Below are positions 11,018 to 22,652 of a stretch of 64,000 nucleotides of DNA, piece by piece. Source of the stretch: Albugo candida (Eukaryota > Oomycota > Peronosporomycetes > Albuginales > Albuginaceae); assembly GCA_905220665.1 (NCBI GenBank), contig CAJNAR010000009.1, forward strand, positions 1 to 64,000. The letters are read 5' to 3'. Each line of letters starts with the position of its first letter. Position 1 is the first letter of the stretch. The position numbers and the translations under genes are program-made. Under the pieces are notes generated by a model. It ran no database searches. It had not been told where the DNA came from and saw only the letters and a list, made by a program, of their open reading frames with translations.

Positions 11018-12199
11018 ATGACTTGCACTATATGTGAAATATGTATACAAAAATTTAGTGTTTCCGGCAGCATGGAAAGACGCTCGACACATTACCAAGA
11101 TCTCCCAGGATATCTTTATGTGATTGAAGCATCGGATGCCGAAGCATTTCGAAACTCGTGTTCGGCAAAGAATTTATGCAAAGGCGCTTCACTTGTATTA
11201 TCAGAAACTCTATATATGCAATGCGTTCAAGAAGATATGGTCAGATGCGGAGCTCCCTGAAGAAACGGTGGAGCTGAATTCTCGATCCATATATAAAATC
11301 ATTGTTTGGATCAAATTCTAATAGTACACAAACGGTACTAGCTCGTGCTTTAGCTCGAGACATTGCTTCACCATCATGTTGCTTGCAAGCAACAAAAGCG
11401 TTCGATAAATCTGGTACTTGCTGGAAATGCCTGGTCCAAAATATGAAGGACTGGTTGTTCTGGACAGTGTTGAAGCGGAAAGTGTAGAGACAAACCTGCT
11501 TTACATGTATTTGTTCACTGCAAAATCCATCCTCATCATCAAGCCCATGCATAACATGTATGTTCCAGTTCTTGTGGCAATGTCATTTCCAGCGACAAAT
11601 GCAATCCAGGAGTCTGACACGTAAATCATTTAATGCCTTCTCATAATGTTATAACCTGGATGGAACGCGTCGCCGGCAGATCAAATCCTGGTCCTGGCTG
11701 TTTCCTTCTGCGTGACTTGTATCTATCCAGTTGTCGTGCATGCTTTGAAGATTCAATGAGATCACAACCTATTACGCCATTTACATTTTTAGTTGCCTTG
11801 GATCCAAATACAAACTCAAAAGCTCTCGATAATTTTAAATGCTCACTGGATCAGTGCGCGGATTTCGATGTCAAGCCGTTCCATTTCTGCGAGTACGAAT
11901 TCGGAACCGGAACGATGGGTCTTGTTCTTAACCGGGATTCGAGTGTATATGACTCATTATATGTAATTGAAGCAAATGATGCTGCAATGGTGCAAGTCTT
12001 CTAATGGATTCCACACAGCCAATATAGCACAACTTTTGGCGCTTGCGTTGCCTTTTTTGCGCGCAAGCGTAAAGTTGTGGTCGTGTCTACGACACAGCAG
12101 TATGTATGGTTGTTGATGGGCGATTCTTTACCAGATTGTGGAAGTTGTAATTTCAATTTGAGATTTGGTCTGCGAGTTCGATATGATCACTTTCTTTGA
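11018..12199 (+). pseudogene. Dead paralogue of the CCG effector gene
   Basis: Fragments in three frames line up in order with modules 2-5 of the intact CCG protein encoded at 39278-41071. The piece at 11018-11260 has CEIC, then GSMERR and YLYVIEASDAEAF, matching CEAC, GSMEI and LYVIHSSDPDGL. Frames 11302-11487 and 11418-11624 match the third module (SGTCWKCL against SGLGSCWGCL; GLVVLDSV against GMVVLNKV). Frame 11633-12004 matches the fourth (NVITWMER against NVFTWIER, CRACFE against CLQCFQ). Codons from about 12030 to the TGA at 12197-12199 match the fifth (RKRKVVVVSTTQQYVW against RKRKVVLISVIKRYVW). At least three frame changes and a stop inactivate it. Module 1 and the signal peptide are not detectable. 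Orientation is opposite to the intact gene. Confidence 0.8.
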
Positions 12200-12609
12200 C
12201 AGGTACCGACCAATGATGTGATGGATTACTATCGTATACAGACGAAGTAGAGTGAACATATCTGTATCGAAGGAAAACGGCTCTATAAGACAAAGCGCTC
12301 GATAAATGCAACCACGAAGACTTTGGTCATTTAGTAATTTCGCGATAGTTTGATACTAAATAAACAAAAGAAATGACAAGACTTGATCCATTCGTTTGAT
12401 TAACAGATAAGTGCGCTGTCACTTCACTGGACCTTATTATCCGAATTTGAAAGGAAACATAAATCTTGTCGATAATTATGACTTATGATACATATTCTTA
12501 GACGTTCAGTTGAGATTGTCTGTATTACTAGAATTAGACGAAAATGACTTCTCTAAATGCCTAGACTGTAATAAATAACATAAAATACATGCAGATGTGA
12601 CTTGAAATG
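12200..12609. other. No gene seen
   Basis: Spacer between the dead CCG copy and the LINE relic. AT-rich, stops in all frames. Confidence 0.5.
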
Positions 12610-15046
12610 TCACACAAAAGTGAACTTGGCGCAAGGAAGGACCGGTGAGTAGACTAGATCACTCAGACCAGACTTATAACCGCTCACGCCTTCGTATCTT
12701 GAAAAGAGTTGATTTAATGGAGAAATATCGTTTAGCTGAACCCGATTGCAATAGGCCAAGCAAAATCGTCTGAAGCTGATCAAGCTGTGCGGGATCATAG
12801 CACTGCCGTTGATTAAACCAAATATAGGCACTGAATGTGCTATAGATCACCGATATAGCTGATCCTGTTGGTGTTGAAGATGCTTGATCGAATAGTCGTC
12901 GATTGCGATCTGTCCAGATGAAGTGGATCGTAATGGAAACCAATGAAAACCAAAGATCCTCCAACACCACCCTAAATGGCTTCCACATTTCACGGAGGAG
13001 AGGAAGTCGTAGACACGGAATGTGCGACCACTTAGGTCGAGCTAAAAAGAAAGCTATCTACGATGGAAATTGCTCTTCCTAAATCGTGTATGTCCTACTA
13101 CTGTCGCAAAACAGATGCTAATAACTTTCCACCTCACCACAATGCTCCTGTGTGCACAAGATGATTTCCGGATGAGCTTGCTTCATGAACCAGAACCGGG
13201 ATCGCACTGGTAGAATTGAATATGTCAGTCGGAGCTGATTGTCCGAGTAGATTGGTAATAAACGTCCGCGAAGACGTTGAAAACCCTTTGAGAAATCCTT
13301 CACCCAAGTCGAAGCAGCTGTCCGCTCCTTCTCCGGTAAGTGCAGCAACATTGGGTGCGGCTTATCCGGTGGTTCTGCTTTACGAACAACACAAAAGAGT
13401 TGATTCCGAGGAATATTTGGGAAGAAAACTTTCTTATCCGAAACTTGAATGTCAAAATGAAACGGGTGAGCTCCGGAAGTGAACGCTCAGGGCACAGCAA
13501 CACACCCTCTGGTTGAGTCGACGAAGAATTTGAGTAGCTTCTACGTACAATCGTCCCAAAAGCTTGGTCGTGGAAACTTCGGCTGAATTGCCACCTGAGT
13601 GCGTACTGGAAAGCAAGAAAAACTCCGAAAACGAATCGAACCAAGTTGATCTTCCACCGAACAAGTCACGCAGAGAACGGATACGAAACGCTTGAGCGAA
13701 CTGCATCCGAAAAGTACGCGCAGGTTCTGGGACCGATTTCATACATCGACGATGAGCAACAGCACTAGTAGAACGTTGTCGCTGCTCAAGGTGAAGATGA
13801 TTATCCATATAAAGCCACACAGGAGCATTTTACATAACTATGTATTGCTCCTGCGATGACAAAGTCGTCGGTGTGAGCTCCCATTTTCTCTAACTTCACC
13901 AAACGCACGTCTGCTTCCACCATGATGACGCTACATTCCAACCATGGTATGATGCCGTCGAGGTGCTATCCTTAAGATATTAAGTGGCTTGAACGGTCAA
14001 AAGTTGGGTAAGATGGTCTTTACCATCTCCATTCCAGACTTGAATGGAGCGCAAATTGTTGGAGATATCGGGTACGTTGCTTCTTTAATTGAATTTCGAT
14101 CATCGGAACCTGTAAAACACCTTGTGAATAAGGCAGATATAAAAGTTCGGATCGAAATAGTTGCATGTGTGTTGAGTCCCGCTCGTACTTCCGACTAACA
14201 TCGAGTGCCAGCGTCGCAGTAAACGCTGCGGGATATGAAAATGTGCCGTAAAATGCCATAATCTTGACAAAACCATAGTCTGCGCTACCAGTAAACGTTC
14301 ACGCAGCGTTCTTGCATGACGAAACCACTGACGAAAACCACCATAGAAACGATCTTCTAGGAATTCAATCATCAAATCACCCACTAGTGATTAACTAAAA
14401 GGAACTCCTAGATACTTGACCGACTCGCAACGTGATAGAACTTTCACTAATGCGAACGGCTGACATACTACTTGACGACGATTAAGAGAAAGTAAAGTCG
14501 ACTTGGACAGATTCAACTTTGCTCCTGAACCATCACAATAATGTTGAACTATATCAAGCTGAGCCTCCACTCCACCGAACGAAGACGATAACAAAGTCGA
14601 GTCGTCCGCAGAGAATAAACTGGTTGATGTATCCATTGAAGTGATACAAATACCAGAGCCGTCGTTCCTTTGCAATAAATTACCCAACGGCTCAATTTTA
14701 ATGAAAAAGAGCAATGTGGAGAGGGGATCACCTTGTTTCACTCCCCGAGATAGAGTGATCCTCGGTGAAAGCGTTCCAATCAACAACAACAAAGCAGTCG
14801 TGTTGGTGTATAGAAGCTTTGTCCAGTTGATAAACGAATTTCCGCAATTTATTTTCGAAAGCACTGCAAACATGTACGACCATTCCACTCGATCGTACGC
14901 TTTCTCAAAATCGAGAAAGGTCACATATGCTTCTTCACCACGATGAGTGATCAAATCCTGTAGATCACTTATGTACCGTAAATGGTGGTGGATCGACCTG
15001 CCTCTCAGAAATGCTTTTTGATCTTCGGTTACGTCTCATAACTTAA
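12610..15046 (-). mobile_element. 5'-truncated L1-like LINE relic (copy A)
   Basis: On the minus strand the reverse transcriptase frame 14954-14391 carries THRGEEAYVTFLDFEKAYDR, then SRGVKQGDPLSTLLF and the catalytic region LFSADDSTLLSS. The sequence just upstream (about 15030-14955) encodes DQKAFLRGRSIHHH, so the copy is truncated inside the reverse transcriptase. Downstream frames (14384-14100, 13820-13118, 12988-12674) are out-of-phase pieces of the thumb and C-terminal zinc/RNase H-like region; HFIWTDRNRRLFDQ near 12900 matches HFVWTDRNRRC of LINE copy C. The usual FADD core reads SADD here. Many frameshifts; certainly inactive. It differs clearly from copies B and C, so it is a different or older subfamily. 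Confidence 0.85.
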
Positions 15047-15942
15047 GTGTTCTATACGAGAAGCCAGATAGACGCAGCAGTCTTCTATTTCGTCACATCT
15101 CGGCAATGCAGGCTTTGTTTTTTTATACTAGTGCAAGCAAAATCCACGTTTCACGTAGATCATACACGCGATATGATGAATATAATTTCTTTTTCCGAGG
15201 ACTTCGCATCAAAAAACCGGTTCTTGTGCGCATTGGCACATTTATGACGATGCGGTGAAGTGGTCACGCTGATGCTGCATTCGTTTCATTAATTGGACTT
15301 GCAGTTAGAGACGTCTTTGCTCCTACATTTACTTTATTTCGATGATTTCTGACGATCTGAATGAGGCCTTCATATATTGCGCTGGAGCGATCTGAGACAT
15401 TTGTATATGGCAAACATTGAACATTACCATGCCAAAAATACTTAACAAAAAAAAGCTTAATATTATCATATCATACATGTCACTGTGATAATACTCGTGG
15501 TGCACCACGAATAAGACGGATAAAGACCGACTAACGATTCGAATTGTTCGTTAGTCAAGTTCACCAGCTCAAAACTATTTGTATAAACTGTCATGACCTA
15601 GGAATGCCGAAAGTATAATTGCCATCACAGCGCTACTTCGATTTTCTGTTGGATGTAGAATATCGTTGGTGTGTGGCCGCTCACAAAAACTGTGGTGCGT
15701 TTTGGATGTAGGAAAAACAGAAATGATTTTTGTTGATTGGGATCTTGAAACTTAGTTACTCGAAGGCAACTAATGGAGTTTTTAATAGGTCGTGGTCTAT
15801 AAAAATATTTCTATTTTAATGTATTCCATTCATATCACTGCGGGTGCTGCGGTATTGTTTCTCTTTGATAAAACCAAGCAGACCTTATCATTCATCAAAG
15901 TGACCAGGGATCGAAATTTTTCACCATCTTGAATTGGCAGTT
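15047..15942. other. No gene seen
   Basis: Only short frames without coding character. A 14-bp perfect palindrome CGTGGTGCACCACG lies near 15497. Nothing else recognised. Confidence 0.5.
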
Positions 15943-16266
15943 TCAGATCACTGAGGAAGGCTTAACGGACAGCTCCTGGATATCACCTTGGGAATCTTCT
16001 CGCCGTTTAAAGTGAAACCATTGAGACCAACATTGATGCCCACCACTAAGCTTGATAGAGAAAATAGCATATTTGTGGGAAATAATTGGTAATGGTGCCC
16101 CGGGAGCTAAAACACTACCCTCCAAGAGAAATATTGAATTTATTGAACATATGTCTAATAGGTGGGGGCTATACACATGAGAATTAATTCCTTCAACTCT
16201 AGAGCTGTCTCTGCTCTTTTGCAACCAAAAACTACCTACATTTTCACACAACGATGGCACTTTCAC
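15943..16266 (-). CDS. Short hypothetical ORF, possibly a relic
   Basis: An ORF of 107 codons (MKVPSLCENVGSFWLQKSRD at the start). It has no signal peptide and no recognisable motif. Composition is rich in S, I and L. No homologue among other parts of the window. It may be a remnant of a larger gene or chance; nothing in the surrounding sequence supports a function. Confidence 0.25.
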   Translation of the reverse strand: MKVPSLCENVGSFWLQKSRDSSRVEGINSHVYSPHLLDICSINSIFLLEGSVLAPGAPLPIISHKYAIFSIKLSGGHQCWSQWFHFKRREDSQGDIQELSVKPSSVI

Positions 16267-16479
16267 ACCAACATGTCGACTCTATCCCGTCGGAAGCGAA
16301 CGATCTTCGTTTAGCTCTTGTGCAAAAAGTAATCAATTTATTATCAGTGGTGCCCCGTTTTGTCCACCACCCTCTCCTTTGACTCCATACACGCGAGTAG
16401 CACACATTCCTTAGCTATCGGATGATCGAGCGCCACTCGGATAATTTTTTTCCGGATTCATGCAGAACACAACAAGCCT

Positions 16480-17120
16480 GACCGCATGTGTCATTAATGC
16501 GTCAGTCTGGGCCAGCGGTCCGGGCAAGATGGTGTGCAATCGTTTTCGGATTCAATTTCTACTAACTATCCATCGTCGTCAACTCCTTTTGATATATCTG
16601 CTCTTTTGCCCTTCGTTTGGCATGCTCGAAAGAAGTGGTCGGCCTCTTTTCAAGCGGCCACCGTGTTTGAAATCCGTTCTTACACGGCGATATTTTTGAA
16701 TTGCTTTCCATGCATCAATTGGAAAGCGCGCTACCACCACCGACATAGATACGAGCACAGAATAATAATCTTTGGCCCCTGACCCAGGTAGAGCACCAGT
16801 TCGTGCTTCCAAAACAATGTCTCTTAATGACTCTATACGGTGACGTTAATCTCACTAACGAACCAAGGACAAGGTTATGTGTCAAGCCACTCCACTGGTT
16901 CTGAAGGTACTGGAGGAGCTTTTTTGTCCTTGAGATGGAGGAGTGGCGAGGGCGGTCGCGGCAATGTGGCTGGGTTGCATGGTGTGATATAGGGAGGAGG
17001 TTTGAACCCAACGTAACTGGCCGAATCGTTTGTGTTCGAATTTCTTTGTCGTCTCTTTTCGATTCGGTATCGTCTTCTCCATGGTTTTTGAGGTGACCAC
17101 AAATTCCGCTTTTTGTACTT
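16480..17120 (-). pseudogene. Decayed relic with proline-rich segment
   Basis: Minus-strand reading from about 17120 starts basic (KPWRRRYRIEKRRQR) and continues through a proline-rich stretch (PRPPSPLLHLKDKKAPPVP, about 16960-16890). After stops and frame changes it resumes with ADHFFRACQTKGKRADISKG (about 16650-16590). The consistent strand and composition suggest one former gene. No domain identified. Confidence 0.3.
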
Positions 17121-17396
17121 CTCTTTGGTTTTGGAGCTGGAGCGGCTTCTAACTCTAAATATTAGAGCTCAGACTGACCGAAGCGTGGTCGCTCTGTCGG
17201 AAATAGAGCGTGCTTACCCCGCGAAGAAAACATTTATTGCTGTAAATGTGATTTGATCGCATATCTTACCTATACGCACCCATGCTTCGGGTCTGTGGAT
17301 GATGCAAAGTAAATTTTTCACGTCGACAGAACCACTCTTTTGGATAAATTTTCTTCTCGAGAGGTATTAAGAAGAAGGAATTCCACACCTTTTTTC

Positions 17397-17419
17397 GGGG
17401 GGGATTTCAAACCCCCCCC
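17397..17419. other. G7/C8 hairpin-forming inverted repeat
   Basis: Seven G, the spacer ATTTCAAA, then eight C. The arms are perfectly complementary over seven bases with an eight-base loop. It lies just past the 3' end of the frame at 17407-17823 (minus). Could be a structural element, a gene-conversion scar or a sequencing-prone homopolymer pair. Confidence 0.7.
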
Positions 17420-17823
17420 TTCCGACTCAAGACCGACTTAAAGACGTCTAGTATTACCGGCGATCCAAGTATCTTACTCTCTAAGAAATTGTTTTTCACG
17501 AAGAACGGTATGACTGGCGTTCCACTTGTTCGCATGCGTGTGTAGATTTCGTCATTACTCGGACATTCCCTCTTGGAAGCTTGAAAATCTATCTCATAAG
17601 GTGACATTCCAAAGAGATTCGAATATCGTGTTGCCGTGATCTCGGAAGAGTGATTAATGTGCGTCAATGCCTGAATCATCTCCTTAAACATAGAGAAAGA
17701 GATATTGATGTTCAATTGTACATCCCGACTAGCAAGTTCGCTATGCAATGGTGAGTCAAATTGGCACATGTATGGTGGGGCTGTACAAGTCGCTTGAAGG
17801 ACCATCATAAGAAATTGTCCCAT
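17407..17823 (-). CDS. Hypothetical protein, 138 codons
   Basis: Starts at an ATG (17823) and runs uninterrupted to 17407. The N-terminus MGQFLMMVLQATCTAPPYMC is mildly hydrophobic and could act as a weak signal sequence, but the core is short. The remainder is mixed helical/polar with a TSGTPVIPFFVKNN segment. No family recognised. The 3' end runs into the G7/C8 hairpin, so the natural C-terminus may have been lost. Could be a genuine small gene or an intact stretch of a dead one. Confidence 0.3.
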   Translation of the reverse strand: MGQFLMMVLQATCTAPPYMCQFDSPLHSELASRDVQLNINISFSMFKEMIQALTHINHSSEITATRYSNLFGMSPYEIDFQASKRECPSNDEIYTRMRTSGTPVIPFFVKNNFLESKILGSPVILDVFKSVLSRKGGV

Positions 17824-18049
17824 AATGGTGATTCGGAGTGTTCATCATAGGGTAATTCCAGAAGTAAGGGGGATAATCTGCATTAATGATACCAGCAGAA
17901 ATTTTAATTCATATGCAATGTTGTATGAAACATTACGAAATTTCACAGGTATCTCAAATTTTGTCAGTATTCCAGAAGATGTTATACAGTTGAGTTGATA
18001 CGATTGTTTAACCATCACCAATCTTTTTGATTAACGAAGACAAAATTGC

Positions 18050-18545
18050 AATTCGTTATGGCGCATCAGGTAGTTCATCTAAATAAGACTTTGACAAAGT
18101 TCTTCTAATTCCTTTTCAAACGCATAACTAATAGGCCGTGCTGCGTCAATTTTAGTGGCAACAACAGCCCAATCCGGGTCTTATCCAGGATAAAGTTCAT
18201 ATCTTGCAGCAATATTTAACGCTCCCGTCTTTGGGGCTCCACTCGATATTGTGCTTTCGATATAGTTTTGTGCTCACGTAAACAACGCTTGTGACTTGAT
18301 GATATCAGCAAGTTTGAGTTTCGTTTTAACCACGCTTGCAGTTGCCTTGAGCTAACCTGTAGCGAGGCAGTGATAGTGCCACAAGAAACATCCTGTTCCG
18401 TGTCGCTGCGGTGGGGGTAACTTCCACGTCATCCCACACGAGCAACGACTCATCGGCAATCATGCGATTACCCAGCGGAAAGCTACGTTGCAGGGTTGCC
18501 ACTTCATCACAAATGGACGCTAAGTCTCATGATTTTGTCGAAATA
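18050..18545 (-). mobile_element. LINE ORF1 fragment (copy D, N-terminal part)
   Basis: Minus-strand codons from about 18530 leftward resemble the start of LINE C ORF1: DEVATLQRSFPLGNRMIADE against SAVATLMSHPVLGDCMIVDE, then VWDDVEVTPT against LCDDVESTPT. Later ADIIKSQALF matches ADLIKSQESL. The frame is broken by stops and shifts. It is followed on the other strand by the next part of ORF1 at 19.05 kb (copy E). Confidence 0.65.
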
Positions 18546-19039
18546 TATACTTGAACCATCGTTTTTGAGAAGGAAATGTTAAAAAACACTTTTTTTTAAA
18601 TTGTTTACTAAATTGACGTGTTTCTTGGTAGCCAGTGAATGGAGAAGTTCACCGCAGCGCAGAGCTTGGAGCCACCCTAGGTTCGAAGCAATGCCTAAGT
18701 GATAATTACAAATTTAATTGCTAGCAGAACCAGATAAATAATGAACTGATTTTCTTGATACACCCCAAAAACCGCGGACGGAAAAGAAACCTTCGAAGTC
18801 TTAAGCGCAGTATCGCGTTGAGATTCCTAACCCACAAACTTCCGATATTCATAGTGTTCGACACCTTAAACCAGCTTAGCTGAAAATTGGAATCATGAAG
18901 GTCATTCAGAATCTTCAAGGCCTCTTTCACATTATATAGAGATGGGTAAAGCATTCAGAGTACTCCAATGGGATGAAGCTGTTCTATTTTATGAAGGACA
19001 ATGGCAATCCCAAATCTAGAAGCCTCCTGTAAATTCCTT
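18546..19039. other. Segment between two oppositely oriented LINE pieces
   Basis: Holds a 77-codon minus-strand frame (18954-18721) with an arginine-rich end, not matched to anything. It may be 5' untranslated LINE sequence belonging to copy D, since it lies upstream of that ORF1 start, but I could not confirm this. Confidence 0.3.
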
Positions 19040-19530
19040 CTAGTGCCTAGCTACAAAAAAGTCGTCAAGAAACATCCGTGTGATGGTTTAAACGAAGTTT
19101 ACATCTTAACAGCTAACTTCCATCCGATGAACATTCTTGGGGCATGATTCGTTTACGAGTAATTCGACCCCATCAACCTGGAATGGGAAACGAACGGAAC
19201 CATTATTTATCATATTATCCTTTTACAAATATGTGGGATGTCGCGTGGTCATCACCACCCCAAAGAAATCTATTTCGGGCAGAGAGTCGTGATGACTGCG
19301 TGGAGAGTGTATTTTGAAACTTCTACGTGCCATTCTAGTTTGGCTAGAATTGGCATTACATGTGAGTAGATGGCACAAGGAGGTGTCACAAGCATGTGAG
19401 AAGGAGAATTGCTCAAATATTTAGAAGAACCACCCCGTTTTGGTCAATGCGGTATTTATTTCTTGCAAAGGAAGGCTAAGGCGCCAGCCGCATTAGCGCA
19501 AATAAAATCATTCCGAGAGAAGATCAGACC
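19040..19530 (+). mobile_element. LINE ORF1 fragment (copy E, middle part)
   Basis: Plus-strand codons resemble LINE C ORF1 downstream of the part found in copy D. NIRVMV matches NLRVMV, then TFLGHDSFTSNSTPSTW matches a segment with TFFGSTILSNPNN. VVMTAWRVYFETSTCHSSLA matches VVMSTWRVCFSTPTSPPQLV. The piece ending PPRFGQCGIYFLQRKAKAPA matches the CFGPRGPYCLDLGAASAA region. Multiple frame breaks. Order and opposite orientation with copy D fit a single inverted-5' insertion. Confidence 0.6.
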
Positions 19531-20399
19531 GCAATGTTGAGGAGTTGAATGAACAAGAAAAGATTCTTGGATCTCCAGTCTCCATTCACTATAGCCCGCC
19601 AGACCTTATAACGTTTCTCTCTAGACAAATTTCACTCCTACAGCTGAAAGCAAGTATGAGATGACAAAGATCAAACGACGGATATGTGAATATGCGACTG
19701 GTTCTAAGAAGAAAACAGCCTCACCGTGTCGCGACATTTCATCATATGGTTTTAAAGGTGCAACCTCGAAGACTAAATACAGATTTGGTAAGACGATTGA
19801 AATAAGCTTTCGTACATATGGTATGGTTTGGCAGTAGCATACTTAGTAGGGCTCTTTTTTTGTCAATAGAACATGGAGTGGATGAATGTGCAGCATTTGA
19901 TGATGTCACGTTCACCAGATTGGTGCAAAAATAAATAATAGATAGATATGGTGTTCACTCAATCGCAGTAAACCACTTCTTAATATAAAATATTCATTTA
20001 GGTCGACATAGTCATTGCACTTAGGATACGGACGTTAAAACGTGCTTGAGAAGGACATGGTAACAAAAGCATGACTTCCTATGTCGTTCGACAGCCTCCG
20101 GTAAAGAAGACTACGAAAATGAAAATATCCTCAATAAAGTATAATATTATTTACCCCGTTTTATACTTTTGTATATACATAATAACTGTTTCTTCACTCG
20201 CTCAAAATCTAGAATGACGGAAAACTCCCATCCGCCAGTACGAAGCACTGAAATCTCATCCAGGAAGTTCACTGTACCACAAAGTTCGAAAACCTTATCC
20301 GGGATACAGGCTGATCAGTAGTATGCAGGCTTCCATCATGCTTGTATAAGATGCTGTTTGACATGTCTGAAGAAAACCATTTTACAATGATATACTATA
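19531..20399. other. No gene seen
   Basis: Possibly includes further degenerate LINE ORF1 sequence at the left edge (basic segment near 19680-19760). Otherwise AT-rich with stops in all frames. Confidence 0.4.
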
Positions 20400-21023
20400 G
20401 GGAATTGCTAAACTCAACCCATGCATTTTTTTAACCAATCATATTTCATCATTTTAGTCAATCATTTTTGATTGATTTGATAAAAGTTAAACTTGATCCA
20501 GGACGCAATCTGCAACTCCTGGCATTGCATACAGACGAATATGCACTAAGGTGCATAAGGTCATGGTTGTGAGTACTCTTATCTATCTCCACCTGCCAAG
20601 CCCCTGGCTCCCTGCGCTTTGAAGTGACTTGGAAAGGACAGTTAGATATTTATGGCTTCGTTTCCTTGCGTTTTCGGGGCGATCTGGGTCGTGATGACTA
20701 CCAGCATGCTCGCACTTTAAGACTTTTAGTCGCAGTTCGTTCTCAGGACGGTTTCCGACTTTTCGGGATCGTGTTACTCTCACTGGAAAGCCGTCAGAGA
20801 GTGCGCAGCTCTAATTGCTTGTTCACCGTCCTCGAGAGAAATCCACGTCAAGTCCAGGAGGCTTGTGATAGACATTTTGCGGGAATTGACGGTATATTTC
20901 GATGTCAAAAACGCTCACCGATCAAGAGTGATTGGCTAAAATATCGAAAATGATGAAATATGGTTGGCTGAAAAATGCATCGGGTGAGTTTAGTAAAATG
21001 CGAGGGTGAGTTCAGCAATGCCC
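20400..21023. mobile_element. Non-autonomous TIR element (MITE-like)
   Basis: The left end GGGAATTGCTAAACTCAACC and the reverse complement of the right end GGGCATTGCTGAACTCACCC agree at 16 of 20 positions. Inside them a second block pairs: ATGCATTTTT followed by CCAATCATATTTCATCATTTT on the left (about 20421-20453), with its near-perfect complement at about 20945-20985. The right end carries an extra partly duplicated AACTCACCC unit, making that TIR about 22 bp longer. Flanks show ATA on both sides, too short to be sure of a target duplication. The interior has only short frames, no transposase. Superfamily not assigned. Confidence 0.65.
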
Positions 21024-21288
21024 ATATTATGTTAGCAAAGTGTTAACTCATTCCAAGTACCTCTATAAGATCGTATGAGGTCCAGCTACTTAAACTTCCA
21101 GGCGAAAACATCTGAGCGTGGGGTTGTTCTATATTCCAAGTCCAGGATTCTCTGTACTTTCGTAGAATTGCAGTCGTGCATGCTCAGTATAGTCATCAGA
21201 ATTCATACTTTCAAACATTTAGCTGCACAGAATTCATCCGCTGTGCCACTTCGTCCACAAACAGTAATTTCATGGTAACGGATCGCTA

Positions 21289-21760
21289 TCATCTGTCTTC
21301 TTCATAGTACAATCCATTAGAAGTCTTTGAAGTACATACAGCCCAAGAAATGTTTGGATCCTTGGCCGTATATCGCTTGTCATAAGCGAATTCAACTAGA
21401 TTGTGATAAGATGTGTGACTTATTTCGAGGCGGTATACAGTGCATAGAAACGCTGCATACGAGTGTGCACAAATGGGCTTTTGCGACTGGGTATCTAAAA
21501 TAGCGTCTTTCGGTAAATTCGATGTCGTCATAGAGCCATACACTTTGTGTAAGCGATCCAAATTATATGGTCCCATCGATCGTACGTTTGCAGACGAAAT
21601 CCGACTACATGATTCCTTGCGCTGACAAGGATACTTGATTGCAACCATGTTAGGCTCATCCTGATAAATTTGGACCATATATCCGAGTCTCAGGGTCACG
21701 AGGCCAACTTATCCTTTTCGAAGTACCACTTCACTCATCTTGAAGTAATTTCGTTCACAA
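21289..21760 (-). pseudogene. Decayed coding relic
   Basis: A 136-codon minus-strand frame (21699-21289) without ATG at its head. Coding character continues upstream across a stop to about 21760 (SEVVLRKG before the stop). Segments include MVQIYQDEPNMVAIKYPC and RSMGPYNLDRLHKVYGSM. No domain recognised. A fragment of a gene rather than a complete one. Confidence 0.35.
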
Positions 21761-22652
21761 TTGAATGGCTTTGGTGTATTTGTACCATCATTCCCATAAA
21801 TTCATGAGCACTCTGCATGAAGTTTACCAGCCCCTTTATCGAATGTTGACTTCAGAAAGTGGTATCCCCGTAGCATGCTTTTTTCGAGTTCAAGGGGAGT
21901 AAATTCCTTGATAGAACGGTCAACAACGAACAAGATGTGCCTAAGCTTTTGCATTTCCAAATACGCGTAACTTTAGCTGTTGATTACAGCTGAACCTCGA
22001 AGTTCTTCTCATGATGTGTCGTGGAACTTTTCTGAAAGGCGAAGAGCCAAATAAGTTTGTAGCAGCACTTTAGACTCTGATTCAGCCTCCATTGTCCAGT
22101 CCTTGTCCAGTCGATTATTTCGCTTCTCATAATGTTAAACTAAAAGAATTCGACTTGCACCAATGGTGATATTGATCATAAAGTGTGCGACCAGCTTCGC
22201 GACGAGCGTGGACCGTGCTCACTACAGATTCTATATGTCCATGTAAAACAGATTTTCCAGCCGACCGCTTCCATCAGACATCTCGCCAATACACTTCATT
22301 CCCCAATCTCCTGATAAGTCTTGATCGAAGCAGTGTATGGTACAAGAGAATAGATCCGTGAAGAGTTTGCTCTTCGCGACGAAGACATGACCGCATTCCG
22401 GAAAACCAAGAGCTCATTGCTCAGTCGACTTGCCAAGTATAAAAATATCCCCTTGGCACTTGCAATTGTAAAATACTGTCGACACGATACATCTCAGTGT
22501 AGCTTGGGCATCAACACAATAGTTAAGTGTGTTTGTTCAGATTGGAGCCTGTTTGAAGTCTCCATACAACCAGTGAGGTTTTGGCTCAATATCTTCTTTT
22601 CATACGTCCCATAAGAATCGTTGCCTTCTCAACGAGCGTTTGTAGAATTCGG

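Noticed and set aside
20583..20953. Two opposed frames inside the TIR element
   Set aside because: Arginine-rich, mutually overlapping and without a transposase motif; interior of a non-autonomous element.
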